64,000 bases of DNA from Xanthostigma xanthostigma (GCA_963575645.1 OY754467.1:9920001-9984000); one strand, 5' to 3'; shown: positions 54,590 through 64,000, counted from the first letter of the stretch. The notes: generated from the letters alone by a model not told the origin. Program-made: numbers and translations.

Positions 54590-55045
54590 AGGCCGCTGCA
54601 CACTAGGCTAGAAATGCTGCTAGGAGTTCTGCTAGCCGGTAGGCTGAGTAAGAAGCTGGAAATGACGTCACTGCGGGCAGGCCTGTTAGCTCACAAGATA
54701 GGTTTTAAAATTAGAACAAGGGCTATTTTCCCCGTGAGATTTGCTGCTAAGTATGAGCAAGAACCAATCAGGAACAGTATCTTGTCACGTGGGTACTTGA
54801 ACAAACACCCACAAACCAACATGGTGTCGCATTCTGTTCAGAGTCAGACAACAGACACGTGCAGCTCTGTGTTTATATTCGAACTGTTACTGCGCGCGCA
54901 CCAGATCTATCTACATATCAAGCTTGAAAAATAGTCTCGCGTGAAGCGACCACTTAACAGCAATCAGGAAAACCAGCGCTAGAAAACTACTAGGCAAATA
55001 TAGCAAGGAATCTAGCAGCGTTTCTAGCCTCGTATGCAGCGGCCT
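54590..55045. mobile_element. TIR element with TTA duplication (PIF/Harbinger-like)
   Basis: AGGCCGCTGCACACTAGGCT is mirrored by AGCCTCGTATGCAGCGGCCT; TTA flanks it at 54587-54589 and 55046-55048. 3-bp TTA duplication suits PIF/Harbinger. The GC is higher than the surroundings, and the 106-codon open frame at 54614-54934 starts inside the TIR; it resembles no transposase and is not called. Confidence 0.75.
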
Positions 55046-55094
55046 TTAGCTCGGACCGCGCCGGTCGAAAAATAGAGGTTCCCTGACATTAAAT

Positions 55095-55475
55095 GAAATA
55101 CTAGCGGCTCGGTCCGGATTCGTCCGAATTTGTAGATTGCCACCGTTTTTTCGTCGACTTACGTTGCAAAATTGGTTTCCACGAAAAGCGTTTTTATTTT
55201 ATTGCGATAATATATAGCCTATGTCCATCCTGAAGGTTTATTCTAAATATTGGTGAAAAAAAATTTGAAATCGGATAATCTCCGACATTACTCATCCGAT
55301 TTCAAAAATGTTTTTCATCAATATTTAGAATGCACTTTCAGGATGAACATAGACTATATATTATCGCAATAAAATAAAAACGCTTTTCGTAAAGACCAAT
55401 TTTGCAACGTAAGTCGACGAAAAAACAGTTGCAATCTACAAATTTGGGCGAAGTCGGACCGGACCGCTAGAAATT
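55095..55475. mobile_element. Two RTE-like/SINE copies in inverted orientation
   Basis: 55095-55265 (ACTAGCGGCTCGGTCCGG...) is reversed by 55280-55475 (...CCGGACCGCTAG), giving an about 380-bp palindrome with arms of about 170-190 bp. Both arms carry the TTGCAAAATTGGT and TATTGCGATAATATATAG landmarks. Confidence 0.75.
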
Positions 55476-55817
55476 AATAAATAAATTATACACATTTCTT
55501 TTACATCTGAAATTAGTAAATAAATAAACATTATTAATTAATTATTTAAAATAGAACGTAAATGAATTGCGTTGTTATATTTTTTCAGCGTGTTATTTTT
55601 GGGTAAAATCACTGAAATAATATTGTTAGGGCAAGCTTTTCAGGTTATTGTGCATGAAAACGGTTTCATTCAATAAACAACACCTCGATCTTTTGTATCG
55701 TGTTGGTTTGAAAATCATGTTCCCCGTTCTGGAACGTTTGCTTTAATATTAATGAGAACTCAAGTTGTCAAACACCGGCTCCTCTGTTTTACTGTTAAAT
55801 TCCATTTATATTAAAGG
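55476..55817. other. No gene seen
   Basis: AT-rich; leads into a solo motif at 55818. Confidence 0.35.
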
Positions 55818-55852
55818 CGACGTTTCAACGTGTCTTTTTAAGACTTCTTCAG
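55818..55852 (-). ncRNA. Solo CTGAAGA-A-GTCTT...AAGAC module with inserted ACGTT
   Basis: On the minus strand: CTGAAGA, A, GTCTT, AAA, AAGAC, then ACGTT, then GAAACGTCG. The 5-nt ACGTT between helix and GAAA may be a small duplication, since ACGT also follows. No inverted partner, tail boundaries unknown. Confidence 0.35.
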
Positions 55853-56513
55853 GGTTTTCAATATTAAAGTAAACGACGAATAAAGATTTACCATTTTTTG
55901 TACAGGGCCTATTTTTAGGTTTTTCTTAGTGGCTCTACATAGGACCCGAGGATTAAAAAAATACTAAGAGGTATTCGTATGTCGAATTTTCCGCAGAATC
56001 CGAATATGAAATTAAAAAATATGGTTCCCATTTAATGTTTCAAAGTTGGGACCTACTGGATCCTTTTATGGTCCACGGACCCAAAATCTTGCGATTCGAT
56101 AAACAGGAAAAGGTTATTAAAAAAACATTTTGACATTTTTAGTTCGGCTTACCCAATAAGGAATATTAAGCTGTTCCCGGAGTTTTGAAACACTCTGTAT
56201 ATAGATATATTTTGTGTTATCGGAAAATTCTGCAAAATGCATTTTATTAAGGACGTGTCTACGAAAACGACTACAGCGCAGAAATGTCTGAACTAATAGC
56301 TTTGAGCAAATTCTACCTGATGTCGCTACATGGCACGATAACAGTTTTGACAAAACGCCGTCATTTTTATACAAATTATATACAGAAACCTTCTTCGTTT
56401 ATCGCTCTTTCTATTAATGAAAACCGTATGAAAATCCGTTCGGTATTTTTTAAGTTTATCGCGTTCAGACAGACAGACTTGGCGGATGGACTTTGATATT
56501 ATAAAATGTTGTA
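55853..56513. other. No gene seen
   Basis: Includes CAGACAGACAGACTTGG near 56467; no definable element. Confidence 0.35.
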
Positions 56514-57106
56514 TTAAAGAGGTTGATGCGTTACAGTCCCAATCAAAAGTAAGTCGAATTCTAAATCGGAACTTTTTCAGAATAATTTTTTACAAAAGGT
56601 TATAAGTCGATGATACCAATAAATTATTGTCATAAAGGCATAAATCAATCATTTTTTTTATTATTAATTAAATATTTCAGTAATTTACTTAATGGACTAA
56701 CTTTTGAATTTTTTGTACAAAGTTAGGTTAGGAATAATAAATTTATGTAAATATCTGTATTTTACATATTTTTTGCAGTAAATAATTAAAAAATAAATTA
56801 GAAGTAATGAAAATTAAAATTAAATCATTAAAAAGTTGAAATTCAGTTAAAATTGTGAAAATTGTCAAGAATAAAAGTCCATAATGGAAAAGTGCTAAGG
56901 TTTAATTTTTTTTATCGATTAAAAGTCTTGTAATTAAATTGGAAAGAATATTAAAATATTTGTAAGACATCGATGCTTTACCCAGTTAGTTTTCGGAACT
57001 ACTGACACTATTTGATTATTTGTAAAAAATTAAAATGTACCGTTTGCATGCTAGATTGACATATTTTCCATAAAACTATACAAGTATAATTTTTTTTTAA
57101 TTTTTA

Positions 57107-58560
57107 GGGTTCCGTACCCGAAGGTCAAACGGGACCCTATTACTAAGCCTCCGCTGTCCGTCTGTCTGTCTGTCTGTCTGTCTGTCAGCGGGCTGTATCT
57201 CAAGAACCGTAATAGGTAGAGAGTTGAAATTTTCACAGAGTATGTATTTCTATTGCCGCTAGAACAACAAATAATTAAAAAAACCCCAAAACTCCCCAAA
57301 GAGGAGCAAATTCAGTTTTTTGCTTATAAGTCGCTCAATTTAAATCAGATCGTTTCGAGACCTGTCTTAAACGAAAGAGCAGAAAATTTTACATAGATTT
57401 TGTATAACAGAATTCGTCGAAACACTTTTTTTATACAGCTTTATATAGAAACAAAATGTATAAATTCAATTTTGTCTAATCCATAGCATACACGGGGATC
57501 GTCTGTCTTCGTTTGTTGCATACTGTACTATGGGAATTTAAAAATTGCGTATGTTTTGTCTTAAAAAAAAGATTGCATTTGTTCAAAAACGAATGTCATT
57601 TCAAATCTTTTGACATTAGTGCAACGCCTTCTGAGTTAACGATATGAATAACTAATTTTAATTATTAGAACACATTGCTTTGACAGATGCAAACGTCATT
57701 TTTGACATTTTTTACCATTCCAACACCATGGATGAGCGGAATGAAACCAAATTTTGGGAGGATATTTGATATGCAAATATGAAGAGGCCTATTGTTTTTG
57801 AGAGACGTCGGCGCAAGCGCAAAAGAAATATATATTATAATGTTGTTTTTATAAGATAATAGTATACTTTTCATAACGGCTTATTATTTTGTTTTACAGG
57901 AGTTTTGTAAAATAAATTTTTGAAAAAAATCGGCGCATGCGTAGAAGAAATATATACTATAAGGCTGGTTTTTATATAATAACGGCATACTTTTCATAAC
58001 GGTTTATTATTCTATATATGTTTACAAAAGTTTTGTAAATTTTTTGGGAAAAATTGGCGCATGCGCAAAAGAAATATATGCAATAAAGTTGTTTTATATA
58101 ATAATAGTATATATTTCATAATGGTTTAAAAGAAAGTTTTGTAAAAAGTTTTAGGGGGAAAGGCGGCGCATGCGCAAAAGAGATATGTGCTATAACATTG
58201 TTTTTATATAATAATGGTATATTTTTCATAATGGTTTAATATTCTAAAGTTTTGTATATTTTTTTTTTTGGGGAAATCGGCGTATGCGCAACAGAGATAT
58301 TTGCCATAACGTTGTTATTTGATATAATGGTATATTTATCAAAACTTTATATTATTTTATTCTACAAGAAATTTTTGTAAAAAAAGTGTTTATAATATAA
58401 AAACGCCGGGGTGTATTATTGAAATTCTTGAACTACTTGCATACTCCCACTGGTTACATATTGTTATAGCGCCTCTCTTGTTTCTTTTACAAAAGTATTT
58501 AAAAAGTACATAGTGTACGGAACCCTTCGTGTGCGAGTCCGACTCACACTTGACCGGTTT
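57107..58560 (+). mobile_element. Lepidopteran GGGTTCCGTACCC element
   Basis: It starts GGGTTCCGTACCCGAAGG, has CCTATTACTAAGCC and a (TCTG)n run at 57156-57185, and ends ACGGAACCCTTCGTGTGCGAG, GACTCACACTTGACCGG. I recognise these ends as a repeat abundant in moths and butterflies. Its normal middle is displaced by family A material from about 57318. Confidence 0.8.
57318..58400 (+). mobile_element. Family A fragment with five satellite-like units, nested
   Basis: TCGCTCAATTTAAATCAGATC, CTTAAACGAAAGAGC, CGCCTTCTGAGTTAA and AAATTTTGGGAGGATATTTG match 18030-18460 and 34385-34800. Then GGCGCAAGCGC / GGCGCATGCGC landmarks recur at about 57809, 57930, 58057, 58162 and 58278 (spacing about 105-127 bp), each followed by AAAGAAATAT or similar. 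Confidence 0.7.
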
Positions 58561-58686
58561 TTAACTTTATAAATCTCTTAATGATTTTGGATTTTTTACA
58601 GAAAATTTTGTCATAAAAAAATCTATTAAAAAAACGTTATTTCTGATTTTTTTCATTATCTTCGTTTAACGCCTCAACCTCCTTAA

Positions 58687-59296
58687 GACTGTTCTAAGCT
58701 TACACTTCCGGTCTCAACTGTACACTTGCTCCGATTATAATAATTTAGTGGAAGAAACAATGCATTTATACTCAAACGATCCTAAAAGAGGTCTGATACA
58801 AAAAGTCGAGGGTATTTTTTCATTTCAGTTGACGTATTAAGTCATTAAAACAATGTTTGTAGCGATTGTCTACGCATTGCAGTAAACATAAAACCCTTTC
58901 ATATTATGCGATGTCGGACAGTGTTTTGTTTATCATCGCAGACCATGACTGGTTGATGTCGTGCGGTGGTCGGTCATGGTAGCACCGACGACGCGGCTGT
59001 GGATCGAGTAGACGATGTATTATTACTGGAAACAGAAGAAGAGCTATACCACTACAGAGCAGTGAATAAAACAACTGAACCAACCGACCTATGTTGTTGC
59101 CACGTGTATAAACAATGCTGCCAACTAAAATTTTGACACGCAGATTCGAAATACAGTGCGTAAACTCTATATAGCGACACTCAAGGGACTGTGCACTTTG
59201 TGGCGTTATTGAGAGTTGTCGTTAAACGGAGAAAAGAAATAACCCATTAATATTTTTTTAGTATAATATGTATTTACTCATAATACCTATATAAAA
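58687..59296. other. No gene seen; unique-looking
   Basis: 58910-59110 is GC-richer (GACGACGCGGCTGTGGATCG) but has stops in all frames at short intervals and no clear splice sites. Confidence 0.35.
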
Positions 59297-60155
59297 CTAG
59301 CGGTCCCGTCCGGTTTCACCCGGGTGTAAAAGAACGAATGGGGAATGAAGGATCATGAGTCCACACATGCATCTTAGTTTACCAAGATGAATGTTGTGTC
59401 CAAATTTCATGATGATCGGAGTTACTGTTCAAAAGTTTTTGTCGATGAAAAGCAGTATTAAAACTTTTTTTAACTAATATTTTTTTAAATTAATTAAATA
59501 AAATTAAAATAAATTTAAATTGTTCGAATTGAAATTTTTTTTTGTTGGATAGGCCATTTATCGAAGAAGGCTATAGGCTATATAATATTACGTTACGACC
59601 AATTGGAGCGGAACATCAATGAAAAATGTTGCAAGATGTATCTAAAAATTAGTCCGTCCGACAAATATTATCAGGTGAAATGCCTTAACTAAATATTGCA
59701 ATATTAGCGCGTCAAGTTTACAAACCCGGATAGCTCAGCCGGTAGAGTCTAGGGTTCAAGCCCCATGTCGGCGAATATATTTTTATTTTTTTTTTTATTT
59801 TCGACATTGCTTTCTTCTAAGGCTTACATTTCATTTTTTTAAAATTCTATTACGACTAATTAAAATTAAATAAATCTAATTAATAGCTCATTAGAAAACT
59901 ATTACAACTATAGGCACCTATATAAAAATAATTTTCCTACAGTGTTTACAATTAAATATTTATTATATTAAAAAAAATTATTACTTAAAAAAAGTATAAA
60001 TACTGCTTTTTAACGACAAAAACTTTTGAACGGTAATTCCGATCATTATGAAGTTTGGACACAACATTCATCTCGGTAAACTAAGATGCGTACTCATGTC
60101 CCTTCCTTCTCCATTCGTTCTTTTGCACCCGGGTGAAATCGGGCGAGACTGCTAT
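59297..60155. mobile_element. Composite tRNA-Lys repeat, inverted arrangement (copy 3)
   Basis: 59297-59470 is the element head forward (ACTAGCGGTCCCGTCCGG...). 59520-60155 is the element in reverse, from GTTGGATAGGCCATTTATCG through the tRNA remnant to CACCCGGGTGAAATCGGGCG. The two heads therefore form about 165-bp terminal inverted repeats. Confidence 0.7.
59724..59776 (+). pseudogene. Internally deleted tRNA-Lys module
   Basis: CCCGGATAGCTCAGCCGGTAGAG is joined to TCTAGGGTTCAAGCCCCATG with the anticodon arm missing, so it cannot fold as a tRNA. Box A and box B survive, closer together than normal. Confidence 0.7.
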
Positions 60156-60847
60156 AGTAATAAAATAAAAAATGGCACGAAGTCTAATGCACACATACGC
60201 CCGGCTTAAAATATTTACGCTACTTCACACCTGTCTCACCAGTACAATATGGCGGCACACTAGTACAATTATGGCGTCGGATTCATGACGTCATTATAGC
60301 ACTGGCCAGTTTACTGAGTTATATTTCGGAACATACCCAAGGATGGAATGAATTAGCGATAGTTCCGATAGATCCGAATGGTTGGCAACACTGCGGGAAA
60401 ACAGTGAAAGTATACTCGTGTAATATATGTGTGTATGTGTGTACTTAATGCAATATCGTTAACCGAGCACCGCCACAACCGACATTTACTCCGCCTAATG
60501 TGAACATTATTATTCCAACAACCGGAATATAAAAATGTAAATGCAAGACTGCTGATATGTTAATGCCGATGGCGGTAACAGCGGCGGCTTCTGCTTGCCG
60601 CCACCACCGCCGCCGCCGCTGCTGTTGTGTGACTCGGCACTCGGCAATGGCACATAAATATATTGCCGGTCACAAAGCAAAGTCGAACATGTATGATATT
60701 ATTACCATTCCAACACCATAATTGGGGAATGGACTCAGAGTGACCATTTTTATCGTAGCACTAGCTGCTCCCAGCGGCTCCGCACGCGATTGTAATGAAA
60801 CACGCTGACAAAAGTATAGTGGAGATTCCGGCTATATATATAATATA
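60156..60847. other. Unique-looking region with CCG-rich tract
   Basis: 60584-60628 is an interrupted GCC/GCG-triplet tract (GCCGCCACCACCGCCGCCGCC inside), standing out against the AT background. It could be 5' UTR, coding repeat or CpG regulatory sequence of a host gene. I see no start or splice signal that settles it. Confidence 0.4.
60584..60628 (+). repeat. GC-rich CNG/CCG triplet tract
   Basis: A mixed GGC, GCC, CCG and CTG triplet run, starting GCGGCGGCTTC and ending GCCGCTGCTGTTG. Confidence 0.85.
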
Positions 60848-61200
60848 CTAGCGGTCCCGCCCGGTTTCACCCAGGTGCAAAAGAACGAATGGGGGGGAGG
60901 GACATTAGTGCGCACGTTCATCTTCGTTTACTGAGATGAATGTTGTGTCCAAATTTCATGATGATCGGAGTTACCGTTCAAGAGTTTTTGTCGGACGGAC
61001 AAATTTTGAGTTATATTTTGCAACATTTTTCATTGATGATCCGCTCCTATTGGTCGTAGCGTGATATTATATAGCTTATAGCCTTCCTTGATAAATGGAC
61101 TGTCATAAAAAAAAATTCAATTTGAACCACTAGTTCCTGAGATTAGCGCGTTCAACCAACCAAACAAAAAAACTATTCAGCTTTATATATTAGTATAGAT
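60848..61200 (+). mobile_element. Composite repeat without the tRNA cassette
   Basis: CTAGCGGTCCCGCCCGGTTTC to TTTTTGTCG joins directly to GACGGACAAATTTTGAGTTA and runs to TATATTAGTATAGAT. Compared with 32076 and 40374 it lacks the about 380-430-bp middle that holds the tRNA. Confidence 0.75.
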
Positions 61201-61377
61201 AGAGAAACAAATAAAAAACACTTAAGCAAACAAAAAAGTACGATCTAAAACAATTTTTTAAAGCGCGCGTTGAGACACAACCATCTGCAATTGCCCGCGC
61301 GACAGACAGCCTTTGTATTAAGTCGTTGGAGGAGAAAGCGGTAAAATCTAATTATTGACATCGATTTTTTTTTTCAA

Positions 61378-61545
61378 TGTGAATTTATTTTGACGAACTG
61401 CAGTTGTTAATAGCCTAAGTTACTCCTTATAACATTAGCTATCTGCAGTGAAAGTCCCATCAAAATTAGTCTAGTCGTTTCTGAGATTAGCCGGAACAAA
61501 CAGACAGACAAACAAAAACTTTAAAAATTGTTTTTTTTTTTTGTT
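61378..61545 (+). mobile_element. Non-LTR tail with GATTAGCCGGAACAAACAGACAGAC
   Basis: AGCCTAAGTTACTCCTTATA, AGCTATCTGCAGTGAAAGTCC and TCTAGTCGTTTCTGAGATTAG are recognised as a common lepidopteran non-LTR 3' region. A degraded relative is at 40195-40260. Confidence 0.7.
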
Positions 61546-61945
61546 ATAAGTACTGTATAAACTTTCATATGCATTTAAGTAAAAATCTGTTATTTTGACA
61601 TTACAGACACTTCAATTTTATTTATATATGTAGGTATAGATACTAAAAATTCTACATAAGCCACTTTGTTCTATAGCCCCAGCCCGCAGATATTGTCCCG
61701 GCTTCTCTGTATCCCCGGCAGTAGTCACTACACAACAATTGGATGCGCCCATGTGTGCATGTCACAACAAATCTACATGAACAGTTCAGGACAATGTTTT
61801 GATGCCGCAGAGACCTATGTTACCGATAGTTCATAGTCAAAACTGAGTTCACGATTTGTCAGATTACACAAAACAATCCTTGAATCAAAGATTGAATACG
61901 GTTCTTACACGAAACAAATCTATTACCTAAAATATGACAAACAAT
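61546..61945. other. No gene seen
   Basis: 61680-61850 is moderately GC-rich and may be part of an older retroelement; not resolved. Confidence 0.35.
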
Positions 61946-61960
61946 CCTACATACTTACCC

Positions 61961-62191
61961 TTTTTTTTTTTTATTGGGGAGGGGAAACCTTCATAGGCAC
62001 TAGTCACCCTAACTGACTAGCGTGCTGGATTCCCTCGGAGGAGGGCCTACAAGCTAAAACCCCTCCTCCACTCGCCATCTCGCACCGGAACCGCTTCCGC
62101 ATTACTTCGGTGCGAGGGGTGCGAGGGCTGTCTAATTCCACTCTATATTCTACTTTCCTTTTCCTTAGTATCGATGACTGCTCTAATTGCC
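61961..62191 (-). mobile_element. 5'-truncated LINE with poly(A) and 15-bp TSD
   Basis: CCTACATACTTACCC is duplicated exactly at 61946-61960 and 62192-62206. On the minus strand the insert ends CCCCAATAAAAAAAAAAAA, a poly(A) tail, and the 5' side is cut off. GTGCGAGGGGTGCGAGGGC and CCTCCTCCGAGGGAATCC are in the body. Intact duplications and tail indicate a young target-primed insertion. The clade is not identified. Confidence 0.9.
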
Positions 62192-62206
62192 CCTACATAC
62201 TTACCC

Positions 62207-62732
62207 TGACCTACCTGACAACTACCCTCTTTTAGTAACACCCTGAAAAAAAAAACCATTTTATTAGAATAATTAATTTAAACCTGTACTGAAAACCATA
62301 GTTTACTAGAAAAATTATAATTATCTTTATACGCCAAATCAGATTTTAATTGTTAACAGTGCTAATGATCGCATGGTTGATGCACTTTTTTCTTGTTGTA
62401 TTATTGTGTTAAAAAAAATTTTTTTTTTTAATCTTATGACGTTTAATTTCTTTATATTTGTGCGCTGGTTAGGTTGGCAATTGGCATTCATATCAACTGG
62501 CGATATTTGTTTAATTCTATGCAGCGACGACAAAGGTTTTACTGAAGTTTACCTACTAATAATTGTAATTAAAATGTTTTCAATAAATAAAATTATCGAC
62601 CAATTTTTCAGACAATATATTAACAAAAATTATTAATAATTTTTGTTCTAATCAGACGTTAATCAAAGATTTGTGTAATTAAAATGCCTCTTACTTAACG
62701 TCACCATACGTCCCGTATTTTTTTCCGGACTG
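62207..62732. other. No gene seen
   Basis: An open frame at 62373-62636 is T-rich and hydrophobic, without family resemblance or splice context. Confidence 0.35.
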
Positions 62733-62958
62733 CGGCGCAGCCAAAAAAGAAGGGTTATATTATAAGTATAGCAGTCTATCAAAGTCTGTATTTACGGATG
62801 TTCCACCGTAACGCCTAAACTATTCATCCGATTTGGATAACTAATGTGTCAATCGATTCGTTATTATGGTCTGGGTAACGTAGCTACATTTTTTTTTATT
62901 TTGGTCCCAGGAGTGAGCAAATTGGAAACAAATAAAAAATAATTAAAAAAAAAAAATA
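62733..62958 (-). mobile_element. RTE-type tail, reverse copy
   Basis: Reverse match to 49897-50178 (GACTGCGGCGCAGCCAAAA, GTATTTACGGATGTTCCACC, CTATTCATCCGATTTGG, TCAATCGATTCG). Confidence 0.65.
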
Positions 62959-62970
62959 ATAATAATTTAA

Positions 62971-63484
62971 GGTAGTACGAGCACCAAGGCAAAATTTAAT
63001 AAAAGGCTTGATTTTTTTTATATTTCGGTAGATGGATGATATGTTTTCATTGATTTCTACAAAACTAGTCGGTGGAAATTAAAAAAAAACTATTTAAATT
63101 AAATTTAAAACCTTAATAAATTATTGAAAACAAAAAAAAAACCCGTTGTGCCCGATTAAAAAGATATTTAATCTTTTTAATTAAATATGTTTTTAATTAG
63201 TCGGGCACAACGGTTTTGTTTTGTTTTTAATAATTTATTAAGGTTTTAAATTTAATTTAAATAGTTTTTTTTTAATTTCCACCGACTAATTTTGGAGAAA
63301 TCAATGAAAACATATCATCCATCTACCGTTTTACCATAAAGCCAACGTTAAATATGCCTACTTTTGAAGTTATTTATTTATTTAAATAATCCCTAAAATT
63401 TTCAGAATTGGTTTAGACTTAGTCCAACTTCATATAAAAAAAATCAAGCCTTTTATTTAAAATTGCCTTGGTGCTCGTACTACC
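62971..63484. mobile_element. TTAA-flanked long foldback
   Basis: TTAA at 62967-62970 and 63485-63488. The ends GGTAGTACGAGCACCAAGGC / GCCTTGGTGCTCGTACTACC are perfect. A second, inner palindrome (CCATCTACCG..., GTCGGTGGAAATTAAAAAAA, TTAATAAATTATTGAA, CCGTTGTGCCCGA and complements) folds 63030-63335 with a small loop near 63165-63185. About 110 bp of the right side lacks a left partner. It may serve as boundary of a composite with the neighbouring tails. Confidence 0.85.
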
Positions 63485-63503
63485 TTAAATAAAAAATAAG
63501 TTC

Positions 63504-63731
63504 GAAAACTAAAACCCGATTATTAAAAAGTATGAAACAAGAAAATATTCTCATCTGATACATTTTAACAATAGAAAGCGATCATAAATTTTAGGGTAAA
63601 AAGCATAACGTTATACATCTAGAGAGCGCCATATGACCATATATTATACGAGGTGGCATACGACCACGGCTATCCTCAGATGAGAATATTTTCTTGTTTC
63701 ATACTTTTCAGTAGTCGAGTTTTAGTTTTTG
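63504..63731. mobile_element. TIR element (GAAAATATTCTCATCTGA ends), copy 2
   Basis: GAAAACTAAAACCCGATTATT, AAGTATGAAACAAGAAAATA at the left are mirrored by ATTTTCTTGTTTCATACTT and TCGAGTTTTAGTTTTT at the right; the interior aligns with 49380-49460 (AAGCGATCATAA, AGGGCAAAG/AGGGTAAAA). Confidence 0.75.
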
Positions 63732-63797
63732 AACTTAATTTTTTTTAAATTGCATTCATGATTAGTTTAACAAAAGACAACATTTATACAGAATCTC

Positions 63798-63870
63798 ACT
63801 ATAACAGAGAGAGAGAGAAAGGAAAGGAGAAACGGGGAGAAAGGAAGAAGGTGACAAAGAGAGCGAGTTC
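63798..63870 (+). repeat. GA-rich low-complexity tract
   Basis: Purine-rich run of GAGA, GGAGA and GAAGG units, interrupted by GGTGAC. Confidence 0.85.
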
Positions 63871-64000
63871 AATTTTGTGATTGAAAAACAATGATAGTTA
63901 TTTTCATTAAAAACTTCAATTCTTTCTCAATGAACTTAGTTACAAAAATTCCATTACGTACATTCATTCCGTTTTTAATGAAAAAATAAAAGAGAACGAT

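Larger units (their letters stand above)
56514..58686. mobile_element. TTAA-flanked TIR element, copy 3, split by a 1.45-kb insertion
   Basis: TTAA at 56514-56517 and 58683-58686; the left part 56518-57106 and right part 58561-58682 together equal the uninterrupted copies at 2183 and 45729. The insertion lies after AATTTTTA, exactly where those copies read AATTTTTAACTTTATAAATC. Confidence 0.85.

Noticed and set aside
54614-54934. 106-codon forward frame
   Set aside because: It starts within the terminal inverted repeat of the TTA-flanked element; the sequence has no transposase features.

Overview
This is a eukaryotic nuclear window: strongly AT-rich, almost gene-free and packed with transposon remnants. 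It most resembles an insect genome, very probably Lepidoptera. The inference rests on recognised lepidopteran-style dispersed repeats: the GGGTTCCGTACCC...CGGAACCCTTCGTG element near 57107-58560, non-LTR tails ending in TATTAGTATAGAT or GAAGTCGGTT, and the TCAAAATTAGTCTAGTCG / GATTAGCCGGAACAAACAGACAGAC tail near 61430. No bacterial-type gene, operon, CRISPR array, origin or rRNA is present.

Only one convincing host coding segment was found: a 125-nt internal exon at 23908-24032 (+) with good splice sites, encoding two hydrophobic segments joined by a short polar loop. It fits TM2-TM3 of a claudin/PMP-22-superfamily protein, most likely a stargazin-like (CACNG/TARP) subunit. If so, most of the window is long intron of that gene. 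A 130-nt near-perfect hairpin from a repeat copy ends 56 nt before the exon.

Layout. 1-5.1 kb: foldbacks, a TTAA element, a CTGAAGA/GAAACG motif. 5.1-5.3 kb: broken fragment resembling a KRBA2/integrase-type transposon ORF. 5.3-17.2 kb: TIR elements, hairpins, hAT MITEs, a 0.5-kb element present twice in tandem, and a palindrome inside an older repeat. 17.2-23.9 kb: a recurring 0.65-1.0-kb element, a tRNA-headed SINE, two palindromic elements, and a hairpin repeat beside the exon. 24-29.8 kb: hAT nested in a MITE arm, a Penelope-like remnant with coding sequence inserted in a hAT MITE, and an unusual degenerate tandem array (CATTCTGTGATCCTGTTAT core) split by a transposon. 30-43 kb: TIR and foldback elements, tRNA-Lys-containing composite elements, hAT MITEs with exact 8-bp target duplications. 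43-53 kb: long inverted repeats, a post-insertion tandem duplication over a MITE end, more palindromes. 53-64 kb: a triple-nested insertion, inverted tRNA-Lys composites, a young 5'-truncated LINE with poly(A) and 15-bp target duplication, and a TTAA foldback.

The most interesting signal is a set of unrelated-looking palindromic elements (38947-39175, 21761-22060, 22975-23194, 25182-25630, 26295-26837, 48298-48625, plus solo copies) that share a small structured module, CTGAAGA-N-helix-GAAAYGT, with covarying helices. Four insertions (one with the module deleted) have 11-15-bp target duplications, two with paralogous empty sites in this same window. One also encodes a C-terminal Penelope-like endonuclease-region fragment upstream of the module. 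I read them as non-autonomous head-to-head inverted dimers of Penelope-like element 3' ends carrying a hammerhead-like RNA. All calls are from reading alone; no database search was possible.
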